Part shown: positions 38,507 to 50,242 of the stretch, one piece after another | How the letters are laid out: every line of letters starts with the position of its first letter | How positions within the stretch are numbered: position 1 is the first letter of the stretch | Assembly (NCBI GenBank): GCA_038503065.1 | Contig: JBCAMK010000015.1 | Location: forward strand, 1,674,001 to 1,738,000 | Direction of reading: 5' to 3' | Origin: Paragyromitra xinjiangensis | Taxonomy: Eukaryota > Ascomycota > Pezizomycetes > Pezizales > Discinaceae | Length of the DNA: 64,000 nucleotides | Program-made: the position numbers and the translations under genes | Notes under the pieces: model-generated | Database searches by the model: none | The model's input: the letters and a program-made list of their open reading frames with translations, nothing else | Told to the model about the DNA's origin: nothing

Positions 38507-40112
38507 CTTTAGTGTAGGATAGTTCTCTTGACGTCAATTCCAGGTGGCAAAGCGAAATAAATAAGTTAAAGGGGATGTTGCGCTGGTCTTGCGTCCAGCC
38601 CCTCGCGATAAGACGCGAAACTTGGCGCCAAGACAGAATCTCGAGATGGATTGTAGAAGTAAACGGCTCAATGAACCGCACCATCATCCCATAGGGTGGC
38701 GCCACATTGACGGGGTTTCTATTGAACAACAAATATCAGTTTCGGAAATCATCCCGTGGAATCACACCTGTTAGATTCCTTCCCGGGGAGAAGAAACATG
38801 ACCTACCCGCTATCAACCAGCTTTGTCTTACTCCAGCCCGGTTGTTTATATCAGAATATTCTGGGGTATTTTCTTGGATCAGGGGGGGCCTTACAACACA
38901 TTCACAATACTGTATTTGGAAGCTTATAGGCATATGTTGGGACCATATACTGCGCATGCGCAGGTAGTCGCCCGTACTTGTAGTTCCATGCTGGTCGTAC
39001 ACACCATGCAAAATTGACTATCGCGGCAAGATCTACACTTTGTGATGACTTGGCTGAACGAATTAGCAAGTCAAACCTAGTTAGGTTCTGAACCGCCCCG
39101 TCACTACAAACCCACTAAATAAATCCGAAAAAAAAGAGGGGAAAAAACAGAACTCGCCGTATTTCTGCAGAATTTCGAAGCTCGGTAAATCACAAAAGCC
39201 GAGCGCTAAAGTGATAGAAACGCTGGCGCTAGAGTACTGGTATTCACGCGAAGCAGGGGGTACTAAAAATAAGTGTGCACTTTATCGAGGGAGACGATGC
39301 ATCGAATGGAACTCTGCCTGTCCTACGATAATCTCTTGTTGAGGATAGGACTGTAGAAATGTGAGTTTCGGGGGTTGACCGAAGGATTAACACCGAAAGA
39401 TTGGGCAAGATCCGTGGTTACACAGTAATTTCCGAGTGACTATCTGTGATTCGCCAATACCCTAAGGCGCTAGCAATGTCTGACTCTTCCACATTACTAA
39501 CCTTCTATCAATAGGGTATCTTATAGGTTCAGGCCCTTTACCATGGTTCTCCTTATACAGGCTTTTGCGGTTCGCCTCCAGGGTATTTCACGCCCTTGGC
39601 TCCCTTTCGTGCCGCGTGGATCACATCCCATCACTCGCTGAGTGCAAAAATGGGCAGTTTACAATTTTTTATCCCTTCAACTGCTTTTTATGCGCTTCCC
39701 CTCTTAATCGCATGGTCTCCATTTACAACTTTAACACCACCTACTCCCTACTAACAGCCCGAGGGATTATGCGAGTAGAGGCCGGGATAGAATATTGGAC
39801 CACCATACCCTAGTAAGTAGTGGGCTGGGTCGTGTACATAGACTAGTATATCACCCAACCCAGCACCCATCTCTAGCTTCTCTCAACAATCGCTAAGACG
39901 ATAGCCTAGGGTCCGTGCTTCGGAATCATTTCCGTTTCTTAGCATCCAGTTTTTCGGGGTTCTATTAATTACTATATCCCAGAGCTGGCTCAGTCACATT
40001 TCCATCTGCGCTTCTAAACCCCCATCTTCAAGATCCCCTCCATTGGCCGCATCCGTGGCTTGATCAAATGGCCAACGGCACTGGGATGAAAATCGTCGAC
40101 GGGAGAATTTCT
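38507..40112. other. Spacer with no supported gene
   Basis: Upstream DNA of CorA-like copy 2 followed by about 1.5 kb without recognisable genes. A short inverted repeat with GGGCTGGGT/ACCCAGC arms lies near 39818-39870. No long repeats. Confidence 0.5.
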
Positions 40113-40520
40113 TCAGCATTGACGGAAAGTTACGGTCGCCGTGGAAATAAAAATAGCTACTGAGATGGGAGCGGACAACTCCCAGAACCTACGTTCTGTC
40201 GTGTTTCTAGACGAGATATCGGGTATGGTCATTGCTAAGGGATGGGGTTTTTAGTCTTTGTCGATAGTTGGGGGGGGGGAGGGGGGGGGGGTACCGTAGT
40301 ACTTGGTCGGATTGTTAGCGGAGGAAATGGGGCAGAGGTATTGCTCGGGAACTATGGGGTTAAAGAAGCTGGTTGAAGTTAGGGAACTTTGCGGTAAGGA
40401 AGCTATCGTTATAACGGTAAATACCGTCAATTTCGTAGCTTGTTGCGCTGCTAACTGTGCAAGCTCATAAAACGCAGAATCCGAGTTCATAGATTTGCAG
40501 ACTGTTGAAATTCTAAAAGA
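40113..40520 (-). pseudogene. Decayed third copy of the CorA-like gene (3' part)
   Basis: Only the membrane end of the family is recognisable. An exon reads AAQQATKLTVFTVITIASLPQSSLTS, aligning with AKLTIFTVITTIFTPMNFLTS of copy 1. Further on, TACTACG flanked by AG and GT sits where the 7-nt micro-exon should be. A last exon reads ERRFWELSAPISVAIFIST and stops at 40113, aligning with FWELCVPFTIFILFIIYLW. The GMN position reads AMT. The intron after the micro-exon contains a 29-nt tract that is almost pure G on the plus strand (40262-40290). No upstream exons are recognisable, so this is a truncated relic. Upper boundary approximate. Confidence 0.6.
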
Positions 40521-40841
40521 GGCAGATTTGGTCGAGCATCAACTCCTACTACCCTATACGAAGCTTGGGGGTGGGTTTTATCAATCGAAAATGGTGTTTG
40601 TTCTTTCCCTGCTGCAGCTGCAGCTAGTCGCGTTTAGTTGAATAGCTTCGTTTAAATAATTATTAAAACCCGCTAAGCTAACTCTGCTGAATATTGAATC
40701 AATAATGCGTATCGTACACGACGGATAACCTTGCCCCTCCGAAAAACTGTAAAGAGATCATCAAGGCACTCGTGCAGTCTCATAAACGGTAGGAGTTGGG
40801 CTTGGTAGATGAAATTGCAGAAAAATATTTCTTACTCGGCT

Positions 40842-40930
40842 AATGTAATCAAAGGGGAAGGTGAAGGTCTGTTTGTACTTCACAGCCCGCCCAGAATAGG
40901 TAAACCAACCACGGCTGGTAGACGTTCATT
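40842..40930 (+). pseudogene. Relic of an AAA-ATPase Walker A region
   Basis: The frame reads VIKGEGEGLFVLHSPPRIGKPTTAG. This resembles the VIKGKGxGLxxLLHGPPGxGKTxTAE of fungal cytosolic AAA ATPases. Several key residues are changed: the GPPG of Walker A is SPPR, and the T after GK is P. Flanking sequence in the same frame is not AAA-like. I infer a short decayed fragment; chance resemblance is possible. Confidence 0.4.
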
Positions 40931-42150
40931 TCGGATTGCCACTGCGATCGTTTTTCTAGCCACACCAACGTGCCCATCTAAGATACCACCGAGGGTGTCC
41001 TTAGTGTCTATTAGATTTCTTAGTTTCCCTAGTTTACTGGGGCAAAATCCTGCACTGCCATCTGCCTCTCAGCTGTAGTCCGAGAGTAACGACTCAATGG
41101 TACCGGTTGCTCAAGCCCCAGCAAATTTGGGTTCCGTGTAGCTATCTTCAACGTGGTTTTTATCATGGAATCGAGCGAACGGTAAAATAAGTAGGTTTAG
41201 CTGCAGAGCCTGATCTGCTCCAAACGTAGAAAGTCTATACCGCCCCGACAGTATTTATGGATTGAAAACTGCAGCTTCGTTAGAATTCATATAAATCTTG
41301 GCTTTTAACCCAATTTCAAACACCTGCATGGTGGGGTGCATCTAGCTGGTGTAAAGATTCCTCTTTGGCTTGACTAACTGATTCAATACTTTAGATGCTC
41401 ATTTTTTTTAGAATTTTGCTAGATTTAGATATACTGTAGATGTCCATGGGCACGGTTTCTTTTCTCTTCATCCTAGAGGATGAGCCTCTGGCTCACTTAA
41501 GAATCTGCTAGGTACTTGCTAATAAAGGTTGAGGTGTTGCGTGGGAATCACTAGGCTGATTCTGGTTTCATCTACGACAAACATTAGTCGTTAGGAAACA
41601 TATCTAAACAAGGGGTTGCCCGTGTGTACCACACGGGTGCACACTGCACTGGCATTATTGGGAGCAAGAGATCATGATCTTAATTTATTTCCAGTGACTA
41701 CTACTCATTGGTGGTTACAAAGTTTTATCTCTCCACAGTGTTATCTCTCCACAGTTTTATCTCTCCGCAGTCAGATCCCCCCACACTGCAGGCAAAAGCA
41801 TGCACTGAGATAGATCAGCAAAAAACGGAAATGCTGTAAAGTCCCTCTGGACACCAAAATGCCATGGTGGAAACATACCCTTCTGGACGCAGCGTGGTCC
41901 CACTACATGACGCCCAGAAGACATGGGAAGGAGCTCTAGTCATCTGGAAGGCAGCGCTGTAGGCTTTGATTGTCTGGACTAAGCTCGTCGACCTCTGTAC
42001 ATCCAGGGAAACCTCTTGCGGGGCCAGCACATTTTGGTAGGTTTGGAATTGCACGCTTTGCCTGTATGGCCTAAATTCTTTTTATTGATTTATCTACTAC
42101 TATTCTATGGATCTATCTATATATATGTATAAACATTTACTACCCACAGT
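40931..42150. other. Intergenic DNA with transposon-end fragment
   Basis: No gene. Three 16-bp tandem units of TTATCTCTCCACAG type lie at about 41729-41770. A short palindrome CCCGTGTGTACCACACGGG lies near 41620. A fragment with transposon terminus ATCAGCAAAAAACGG starts at 41814 and is annotated separately. Confidence 0.5.
41814..42060 (+). mobile_element. Fragment with a CATCAGC-type transposon terminus (E5)
   Basis: The sequence ATCAGCAAAAAACGG matches the terminus of elements E1-E4 except for the first base (G for C). The next 240 bp contain repeated TCTGGAC/TCCAG words (for example near 41850, 41880, 41976 and 42000). This echoes the family-specific subterminal words of the other elements. 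No matching right end is found, so the fragment is probably truncated. Right boundary approximate. Confidence 0.4.
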
Positions 42151-42151
42151 G

Positions 42152-42331
42152 AATTGACCAATCGGTGCAGGCAGCGGAAGCTGCAGCAGCAAATTGATCA
42201 TATGGTGGAAGCGAAGGAATCGGAGGAAGCTGCAGCAGTGAATTGATCATATGACGAAAGTGGAGGAAGCAGCGGAAGCTGCTGCAGCAAATTGACCATA
42301 TGGTGCAGGTGCAAGAAGCTCAGGCAGCAAA
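42152..42331 (+). repeat. Tandem repeat, four units of 40-49 bp
   Basis: Four units each begin AATTGAYCATATG-like (AATTGACCAATCGG, AATTGATCATATGG, AATTGATCATATGA, AATTGACCATATGG) and end in GCTGCAGCAGC-like sequence. Unit lengths are about 40, 49, 49 and 40 bp. The array stops against a transposon-like terminus at 42332. Confidence 0.65.
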
Positions 42332-42472
42332 TTGTATCAGCAAAAATTGATAAAGCTGCCCTGGCTGCCTGGAGGTCAGGGCGGTTGGGCGGAATGTTAC
42401 CCTTCTGTTAAGTTGCTGCAACACCTCAGCACGCTGTGGGCGAGTGCGTAGGAGACTCTGCCAGTTTGACGC
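42332..42472 (+). mobile_element. Fragment of an E2-like transposon left end, interrupted by E1
   Basis: It starts ATCAGCAAAAATTG and about 45 bp later reads GGGCGGTTGGGCGGAATGTT. This parallels GGGCGGTCGGGCGGAATAT... spacing at the E2 left end (53510-53535), including the following CCCTTC. It therefore looks like the terminal 140 bp of a relative of E2 into which E1 later inserted. What follows E1 after 50783 is not clearly its continuation. Confidence 0.4.
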
Positions 42473-42873
42473 CATCAGCAAAAAATGTGTTCCTCAATAG
42501 AGTTGTGAGCGTTGCTCATGCCTCGGTCACCTCGCTGGAAATTAGCTTAATGTATTTTGCCTCGGCAGCCTCCGCGTCGCTAGAAGGACGATTTTCGTCC
42601 TCGCTGACCTCTGCCGAGGAACTGAACATCCCTCTATTCCCCGCCGAGGCACCGAACATCGCTCTACTCTCTACAAGTCTGATAACTGATTCCCGCGCTC
42701 TATTGAGACTATAATTTGGTCCTATTTCCTCTAGCGAGTATTTACTTTTCAAAGGCCCTCTGTGGAGACTGTCGGCTTGTTTGATAGATCTTTGACTTAA
42801 TATTTCATTCATTCTTCAAACGTCCTTTATCTGACGAATCTCGTCACATTCTATCATTCTTATATTTATATCT

Positions 42874-45764
42874 CTAACATACTAAATTAAATGTCTTCAG
42901 ATCTATTCTACTATTTACAAACCATTTCCTATTCTCCGCTCCTGCCTGCTCTGGGACCAAATGTGCGATGCCCATAATGGAATTAATATTAACACATGTC
43001 AGGCTCCTATTCGTCCTTCTTCCGACGCGCACAAGCTGATGGGGCTTCTGCAAAGCCCCGCTTTGTTCTGGAACCAAAAGCTCAACGACCGCCAAACGCA
43101 TCGACACCGCTTCACCTTCTCCTCTTACTTTCAGCAGACAGCGTAATTCCGCCGGAATTTGTCCTTGCAATGCTCCATACCGGCTTTCATCTCCCATAAA
43201 TACCCATACCCAATCTGATCTTGCTCGACCTGAGCCACGCCAAATCGTTTCTCCTGTAGCCCGCGCGAAATGCCATTCCCACTCACTCTCATCCTGAAAC
43301 CCTTTCACTGGTATCCGAAGTAGGCGATAGTGCTGAGCAGCAAACTCGGCAAGCCTAATTTCGTCCGGTACTGGCTGTATTTTGGCTGTTCGGCGCCAGT
43401 ATGCTGCAATTAGAGTAGCAAGGTTCGGTACGTTGCAAAATCTAGCGGCTTGTCCAACATTACTGACCAGTCGGGGGGATGTTCTAGATCCCAAACGACG
43501 AACGGGAGCTTCTTTCGGCTTAGATTCGTCCCTTTCATTCATATTCCGCATCTGGAAAGTGTGCTGCCGTGCCATACTGTTGAGAATTTGAGTGGAGGCA
43601 TCGTTCTTATTAGACCTCCGGTAGCTAAGCTTCAGCGCCTTGTGGCTACTCTCTCCAAGCTCTGTGGAGAAGGAGGGTATGTTTCCAAAGCGTTCGACAT
43701 GGTCATGGAAATGGGCTAACAAGTGGATTTTAGGGAAGTTGAAGTCAGCGTTATCCCTAGAGAACTGCTCAACCTCCGCCTGAATGCTAAGACGATTTTC
43801 GGCTTCTTGACGACGGCGGGCGGCTTTAGAAAGTCCTTTCTGTGCATCAAGCTCCTCTTGATACTGCGCTCGCAACTGTCTTTGCAAGTCTTCGACTGCC
43901 GCGTTTCGTCCCTTTGCCACTTCTAAAAGTCAGGAATACCTCTTTATCTGCATGGAAGTTCCTCAAATATGTATCCATCCAATCAAGCGACTCTCCAGTA
44001 TGACTTCTATACTGAGCCATCAGTGCAAAATCTACCAAATTCCGGACGCATGGTGATCGCTTTATCAAACTCCGGACGTTGCTTGTCTGTTGGGTGCCGA
44101 AGTGCGGCTGCAAGACACGGTAAAAGGATCCGAATCAACATTCGCATCTCTTTTCCCTGCCATTGACTAACCTGGCTGTACTCCTTCTTTGGTGCAGCGA
44201 ATCCTGGGTAGGGTGGAAGAGCCTTCCAGATCTCGTCAAATTGCTCTTTGCGGCCATGCTTCTTCAAAAAGGCCATCAGCCATCCCATCAAATGAACAAA
44301 GATCCCTAGATATACGACATGTAGGAGGTCCGGCTTGGGTAAGTCGCTACATTGGACGAATGGAAGATCCCAAAGGACGCCACGCGTCAGTTTAACTCCC
44401 CGTCGCTCCAACTCATTGCCGGCCTCATCATTCCCTGCCTCGTACCTTTCAAAAAGCTTTATATATTCCGTATGGTTGCGAAGATCTGCCGGACGATATT
44501 GAAGATCTCCCAGCCGGGATTCGTCCTCTTCACAAACTGGGCAAAGGTTGCCAACAATGTTGTGCAGCGTCACATTCTCCTTATGGTCCGCAATCCAAGC
44601 AGCAAGTATAGGAAAGCACTGGCGCTGTTTGCCGTCTCCACAGTCTATTGGTAAACCTTTACCAGCCTCCTCCAATGGCTCCAAAATCAGTTCGAGGACC
44701 TCCTTGAGAATATCATGACTTCGCTTCCGTAGCACATCGTCCTTTTGCTTGGAGCCAGAATACTTCGGAGGGATGGGAAGCAGCGCTATGAGGACGTTTG
44801 CAAGCATGGAAGGGCTGTTTCTCGTCCGGGACTTGATATTGCCTATCGTCATGTATACTGGCCACGCTTTCTTGTCTCCAGAGAAATTCGTCAGGTGAGT
44901 CTCATCAGAGGAAAGGATTATCGGAACGACAGTTGACCCATATGGAAGCTCTTCCTAGATCAAGAAAAGACGAATAAAGTCAGCAATAGGACGAATCAAA
45001 ATATCTAGAGGACGAACCTGAGTATCCCACCACCAATTGGCAGTATGCATCTCTGAATACATCCTATGTCCCTCACTATTAGACTCTCGAATTGGTGCAT
45101 ATACCATATCCGAATTATAGCATGGCTGAGCTAATAGATAGGCGGCACAAGCAACAACATCCCGGTAGAAGAATGATGTTGAAGAATCAGGACGTAATTC
45201 GTCCACTCCCTCCTTCACCACATCCTCGCCAGTACTAAACTCAACCTCTCCACTCATCCAGCTCGACCATCCAAGGCTCGATTCCATCTGGTCGACTTTC
45301 TGCATCAGCGTATAGCTGGAGCTGAAGGAACTGTTGCCAGCGAGTCCTTCGGCAAAGAATTGATTGATTTGTTCTCTTGGGGTCCCGCTTTGGATAAACC
45401 AACGAGCAAGTTTATAGTCCTTCTCACTATCAAAAGGTGCCCACGGCTGCACTTCGTCGTATACTGACTTCTCCGCGTCCCCTACAGGCTTCCCGGCGCC
45501 AGGAAAGGTAGATATATCCACTTCCTCGTTGTCGTCCTCCTCATCCTCCACCTCCGATAGACTTTCGCAGTCTGAGTCACCATTTGACAGGTTTGGCGGG
45601 AGGTCAGAATACAGTGGCCGAATTTCGTCGTCGGAACGATCATCCTCGTCTGATTCTGATTGTGGTGCAGACCGTGGAAGTTTTGGATGTTTATTTGCAA
45701 GGTGATTTTGAAGAGCTCCCCCATATCTGAACTGCAGGCGGCAATGAGGGCAAGCTGAAGGCAT
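42874..45764 (-). pseudogene. E1 Plavaka-like transposase, two frameshifts
   Basis: Exon 1 is 45764-45018, followed by a 63-nt intron (45017-44955) at the same site as in E2. Residues 1-30 hold a C2H2-like finger (CPHCRLQF, then HLANKH), followed by an acidic region and MYSEMHTANWWWDTQ. Exon 2 runs on with MTIGNIKSRTRNSPS, CPVCEED and PDLLHVVYLGIFVHLM. Alignment with E2 shows the frame must shift near 44050 (before CVRNLVDFALMAQYRSHT) and again near 43929 (after EVFLTF). The last part (KIHLLAHFHDHVERFGNI to YVNSR-like WFVNSRIDLKTFN) is open to 42874. Each shift equals one extra base. The enzyme would move E1 by DNA cleavage and rejoining; as read, it is inactive. Confidence 0.8.
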
Positions 45765-46557
45765 ATTCAGTTAGAAAAGGACGCGATACGTCTGGAAAAG
45801 GACTTACTTTGGCTGCAAAGGAGCTTTTGTTTAGGTTGCTGGCAGTGTCACAGGAGATGTTTGGCGGGTTACTATTTCGAGCTTTCTTGGCATCCAGGGT
45901 CAGGAACAAGGCTAAACCTTGTTATTAGTTTGACGCTAGGGTGTTTTGGTGAATAGGGCGAAACATGACTTCATTACTCGGCACAATACGCCTAAAACAA
46001 TCAAGGAGGCTGAAATCAGGCGGCACAGAGGAGGTTGGGGACGAGCTGAGACATCTTGGGACGGGGTGCGGCATGGTAACTTCCGTCTTGGCGAGAGGTC
46101 TGTACATCAATTCACGCGATCTCACTCGGATTTTGAAGGACAATGGAAGCTCAATTCCAGCTTGATCAACATGAAAACCTCACAAAGACGCTATTTATAT
46201 TTGCGGGACTGCTCTTATATCTATACGACAAGCGACGGATATCGTCCGAATCAAGGTGCGTTCCATCTATTCATGTTGAGGCTTCAGAGGCCCCGAGCGC
46301 TTTGATATACGTCACATACTGATCAACTTGATAAGTTTGTTTCCCTATAAGAGCAGCATCTATTGACCCCTCATTAGCCCACCATGATCCGCTTCAACTT
46401 CATATTTTACTATATATCCTATTCTCTACTCTCTACTCTCTACTCTCTGCTCCATATCTCATCCATTCTACGCCTCATAGCACCAAACATCAGCAATATC
46501 CTATAATCTGCCGTAATTCGTCTCTAGAAACGTCAATCAGCCTCTATAAACGCCGCC
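45765..46557. promoter_or_regulatory. E1 divergent promoter region
   Basis: This DNA lies between the transposase (leftward) and accessory gene A (rightward), so it should drive both. A CTCTACT microsatellite lies at about 46422-46455, and ATTCGTC-like words occur at about 46242 and 46513. No TATA element is evident. Confidence 0.5.
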
Positions 46558-48003
46558 ATGAAGACTGCTGAGTGGAAGGTTCACCTCTCGCTCGAGAATG
46601 CACAGTGCATTGCCGTCCGGAAGTATGTCAGCGCACAGGCTACTACGAATAGGGTTTTCTATACCAAAAACCCTAGATATCAAGAGCTGCTGGACTATAC
46701 CATGCAGCATCCGAATCTCGTCGCTCAGCTGCCGAAATACCAAGCTACGCATAATACGCGAATAATCCGTAAGAATTTCCACGCTGCCCTGGAATCTATG
46801 GTCCAGGATTGTATGAAGAAGGTCCGGGAAGGATTGAAAGGCGCTTGGCGACGATTTGGGAGAAGATATCAGTAAGTAATGATCTAGGACGGTATTCGTC
46901 TGTTTGTGTACTAATATTGTCTTCATTTTAGGCGTTGCTGGCCCTCTCTGCAGCACCCGGAGCAGGTCCTGTCATTGCGGCAGGCCCAACTGCACCCTGG
47001 CTTTCACTCCGAAGGCAGTACGATTCATTACCATAGACCCAACGGCCCAAACCCTGCTGGGCCAATTGCAGCTCCTCGTGTGCCATATGCCTGGAACCAT
47101 GCTTCGAATCGGGCATATGTTGGATATGTCGATAATCCCACCCTCATCTCGCTGTATGCTATTGCAGCTCGTGCCCTGCCGCGGGGCAGATCCATAAGGA
47201 CGTTATACGGCGGTTTAGCTGGCCCTCCGGCTGGAGCTGCTGATGGCAGACCTGATGGCATTGATATCACGGAGCTGTTTGACGACCAGCAGGTCCAGGG
47301 CTGGTTGGCTATCAGCAGCGCCGCCCCCATTACCTGTATCGTTGAGCTATACCGTGAGGAGACGGATGCCAGACCAAATACGCCGCCTCCCAGCGGTCGT
47401 CCTCACCTGATAGAGCTGGAGTATCGTCCACCATTCGATATATTCGATCCTCCATCAGACTCGGAGGACGACAGTCATGGAAAAGACCAAGCAACCTGGC
47501 GGAAGCGTATGCTCAAGACTCGGGATGGTATCGAGAGGAGGATGAATAAGGTTCGCGCCAGGAGGGACCGCCAGCAAGCTATGCTTCGGCGCTATGAGGT
47601 GATTGCTCGCGGCAGATATGGGCCGGAGAACGTCCTTTCTGAGCATGAAGCTGGCTGGTATCCGGGAATTACCCCTGCTCGACAGACTGCGGCTAAAGCA
47701 GAAAACCAAATGGAATCTGATGATGCTTGGGCTGATGGTCCTGAGGTCACTGCTGCTACCGCCGCTGGAGGAGCTATTCCGCCGAATCCCGTCCCCTTTG
47801 GCCCCGTGGGCTTGAATCGCCCAGAAACTCCTGCAGAGCGTAGGGTCAGATTGCTTTTGGAGTGGGTAGTTCGTCGCCGGGTTGCAGCGGGGGTGCCACC
47901 TGGTGGTGCTGGCGCTGGTGCTGGCGCTGGACGTGGAGGAAGAGGTGGTGCTCGTGGTGGTGGTCGTGGTGGTCGTGGTCGTGGTCGTGGGCGTGGAGGT
48001 TAG
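46558..48003 (+). CDS. E1 accessory protein A (RGG-tailed, unknown function)
   Basis: Two exons, 46558-46871 and 46932-48003, give 461 residues. I do not recognise a named domain. It is clearly homologous to the protein encoded by E2 at 56530-58194. Both have an N-terminal domain (LENAQCIAVRKYVSAQA versus NNQAYLIVRDDIVSYAI), a middle block ending VELYREE/VILHRVT and TPPPSG, an acidic SDSEDD patch, and a long basic helix (RDRQQAMLRRYEVIARGR versus RARILRQQELLESIKEH). The E1 copy ends in a Gly/Arg tail (GRGGRGGARGGGRGGRGRG), an RGG box that often binds RNA or single-stranded nucleic acid. It is transcribed divergently from the transposase. The intron holds one ATTCGTC word. A nucleic-acid-binding role is inference. 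Confidence 0.8.
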
Positions 48004-48452
48004 ATACGGACGGTATTCGGCTGGGGGGTTTCTTTTTTCGTCTTTATTTGTTTATCTCTATTTTTTGGGTTTCTTTTGTCTTGGATTTGGCTTTGGGTTC
48101 CGTTTCATTATTCTTAGATCGATCCGCTGTGGGTATGGGGGGGGGGTTTGGATTTTGGCTGCTGGGGGACTATATTCGTCTTATTTTGGTTATTCTATGG
48201 TTTATCTCTTTTCTTTGGGTTTTATATATCTCTATTCTTAGTTTTAGTATATCCTACAATTGATAGCGATTTTGGTGATCTTTGGTTCTTGGTGTTGCAA
48301 GTCGTTGCAGTAATATTTGCTGAGTCATTGATATGTCAGCAGTGAAAACTCTTCATTCTCCTTTATTAGCCTGATATCGTCCTCTCTCAGCTGATATTCG
48401 TCCCTTTCCATTTTTGTGCATATGCATATCCTCCTTCCTTCATAAGACTACC

Positions 48453-50242
48453 ATGCCCACCCACAAACACCCGAAGCAATCAACTCACACATCAAAACCT
48501 CCAAAGGACAGTACGTATCAAAACACATCCATCATGAACTTCATTCTCAACCGTTATCTAACGAGCTTAGGGCATATAACGCGTCAAAACCCCACTAATG
48601 AAACGCGTTCTATTACTGCCGCAGGGCGTCCACATAGATCACATAATTCGTCTTCTGCTAGTAACCTATCTGATCCACCCACCGAGCGCGTGGAATTAGA
48701 CAGCGAGACTGATGAAGACTATACTGAGGAGATAGAGGCTGTAACGCGTCATGTTGCAGCTGGAAAACGTCCTGCTTCACCATTAGAAGAGCAAGAGCGC
48801 GTGCCAAAGAAGCGATCTCTTTTGAAACTGGTAATACTGCCTTTTCCATATCTCTTTAATTATCAACGCTGATATCGCGATTACAAGCATGGTCGGTCTT
48901 CATCCCATCGGAATAGTATGCGAGCACCTACTAGTAGCACTTTATCTACCCCGACGCGTCGCGGCCGTTCTCCGACGCATTCCGTCCTTTCTGGTGTCTC
49001 TTTCGCCAATTCAGGAAGTACTGATATAAGTATTACACCTAGTGGACGCCGTAGCCGCACAACAGCTGCAATAGGCCTTGAAGGTGACGAGCGACAAATC
49101 TTTCACGTCACTAGTCAATTGATACGCTATGATGTCTGGTTCAAGGAAGGCTTTGTTGCTCCAGCGAAGAACGACCAATATGTGGAAAGCTTGTGGTTTA
49201 AAGTCATAAAGGAAAACGGGTTGACACAGATCCCGATTCGCAGAGGTGTGCTTGCAAACGTACCTCGTCCTTAAAAAGCTGTTATTCATCCTATATGTTG
49301 ATTATACGATTTTACAGCTGAAGCAAAAACAGTCTTCCGCACGCTCATATATGGCTGGAGAAATCAAAGACTTACTGCTCAAGATTTATGAGCTCGAAGG
49401 TTTGGCTTCTGACGCAGTGAAGGATCGCGCAACCTATCTCCTTGAAAACGATCGATATGTCTGCCACCCCAAGAAGTATGACGTATGTACGTGACCCGTC
49501 CATATTCAGCCGAATATCGTCTAATAGTAGTAGGTTTGCGGCTGGAGATTTGCAGCTCCACAAATCAAACAGCTCATAGATCACAAATACTTTACGGGCA
49601 AAAGACAAAAGGGGTATACCGATCCTGGCTTTCTTCCTGCCATCAACGATAGGTTCGTGATTTTGGTGGCAACCTCTCTCGGGCAAGGGCTGCAAGGTTG
49701 GAAGACAGGTGTATGGATTAAACCTCCAGATTTTAGATCTGATATGTGTATCAGTAAGTCATCAAAAGGCCGCAATTCGTCTGTTTCAATACTCATATCG
49801 TCTGATAGTGCAATATATGAGGCATCTGCGGACCTGGAATAAGCTGCCTGACGCCAATAAAGCCAAGATTCTCGGAGACCTTAAAGCACTGCTGAAGAAG
49901 AGCAACAGAATTGCAGTGGCTTCTCCATACGACTCTGTAGAAGCATATGAAGATCCGGCTGCAGATGATTTTCTCGACTTCCAGGTCATTTCGGACGGAG
50001 AGGGTGAGGATGAGAATGATGAGCCTGAGGTTTTGGATCGACCACCTATGGACGATTCTTTAGACGAGGAACATCACCAATTGGACGATATTGAGCTAGA
50101 AGAGGACGAAGTTCGGCAGGAATCGGATGAGGGGGTCGAGGGGGACGAGGGGGTCGAGGAGGTCGAGGGGGTCGAGGAAGTGGATGAAAGGGTTGGGGAA
50201 GTGGACGCTGGCCATGGAGGAGATGGGAGAGAAGCCCTGTAG
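48453..50242 (+). CDS. E1 accessory protein B (DUF6532-like)
   Basis: Five exons: 48453-48830, 48888-49259, 49318-49482, 49534-49753 and 49809-50242, giving 522 residues. The first 190 residues are Ser/Thr/Arg-rich and probably disordered. The core resembles DUF6532: LWFKVIKENGLTQIPI, KQKQSSARSYMAGEIKDLLLKIYEL, LLENDRYVCHP, APQIKQLIDHKYFTG, and FVILVATSLGQGLQGWKTGVW followed by YMRHLRTWNKL. The C-terminal 100 residues are acidic, with tandem EGVEEVEG units. It lies 450 bp downstream of A on the same strand and is homologous to the minus-strand gene of E2 at 53975-55824. Function unknown. The domain name is from memory of proteins common in Agaricomycetes. Confidence 0.75.

Noticed and set aside
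43925..44055. Programmed frameshifting in the E1 transposase
   Set aside because: No slippery sequence or pseudoknot is evident, and the E2 homologue is read in one frame; mutation or sequence error is simpler.
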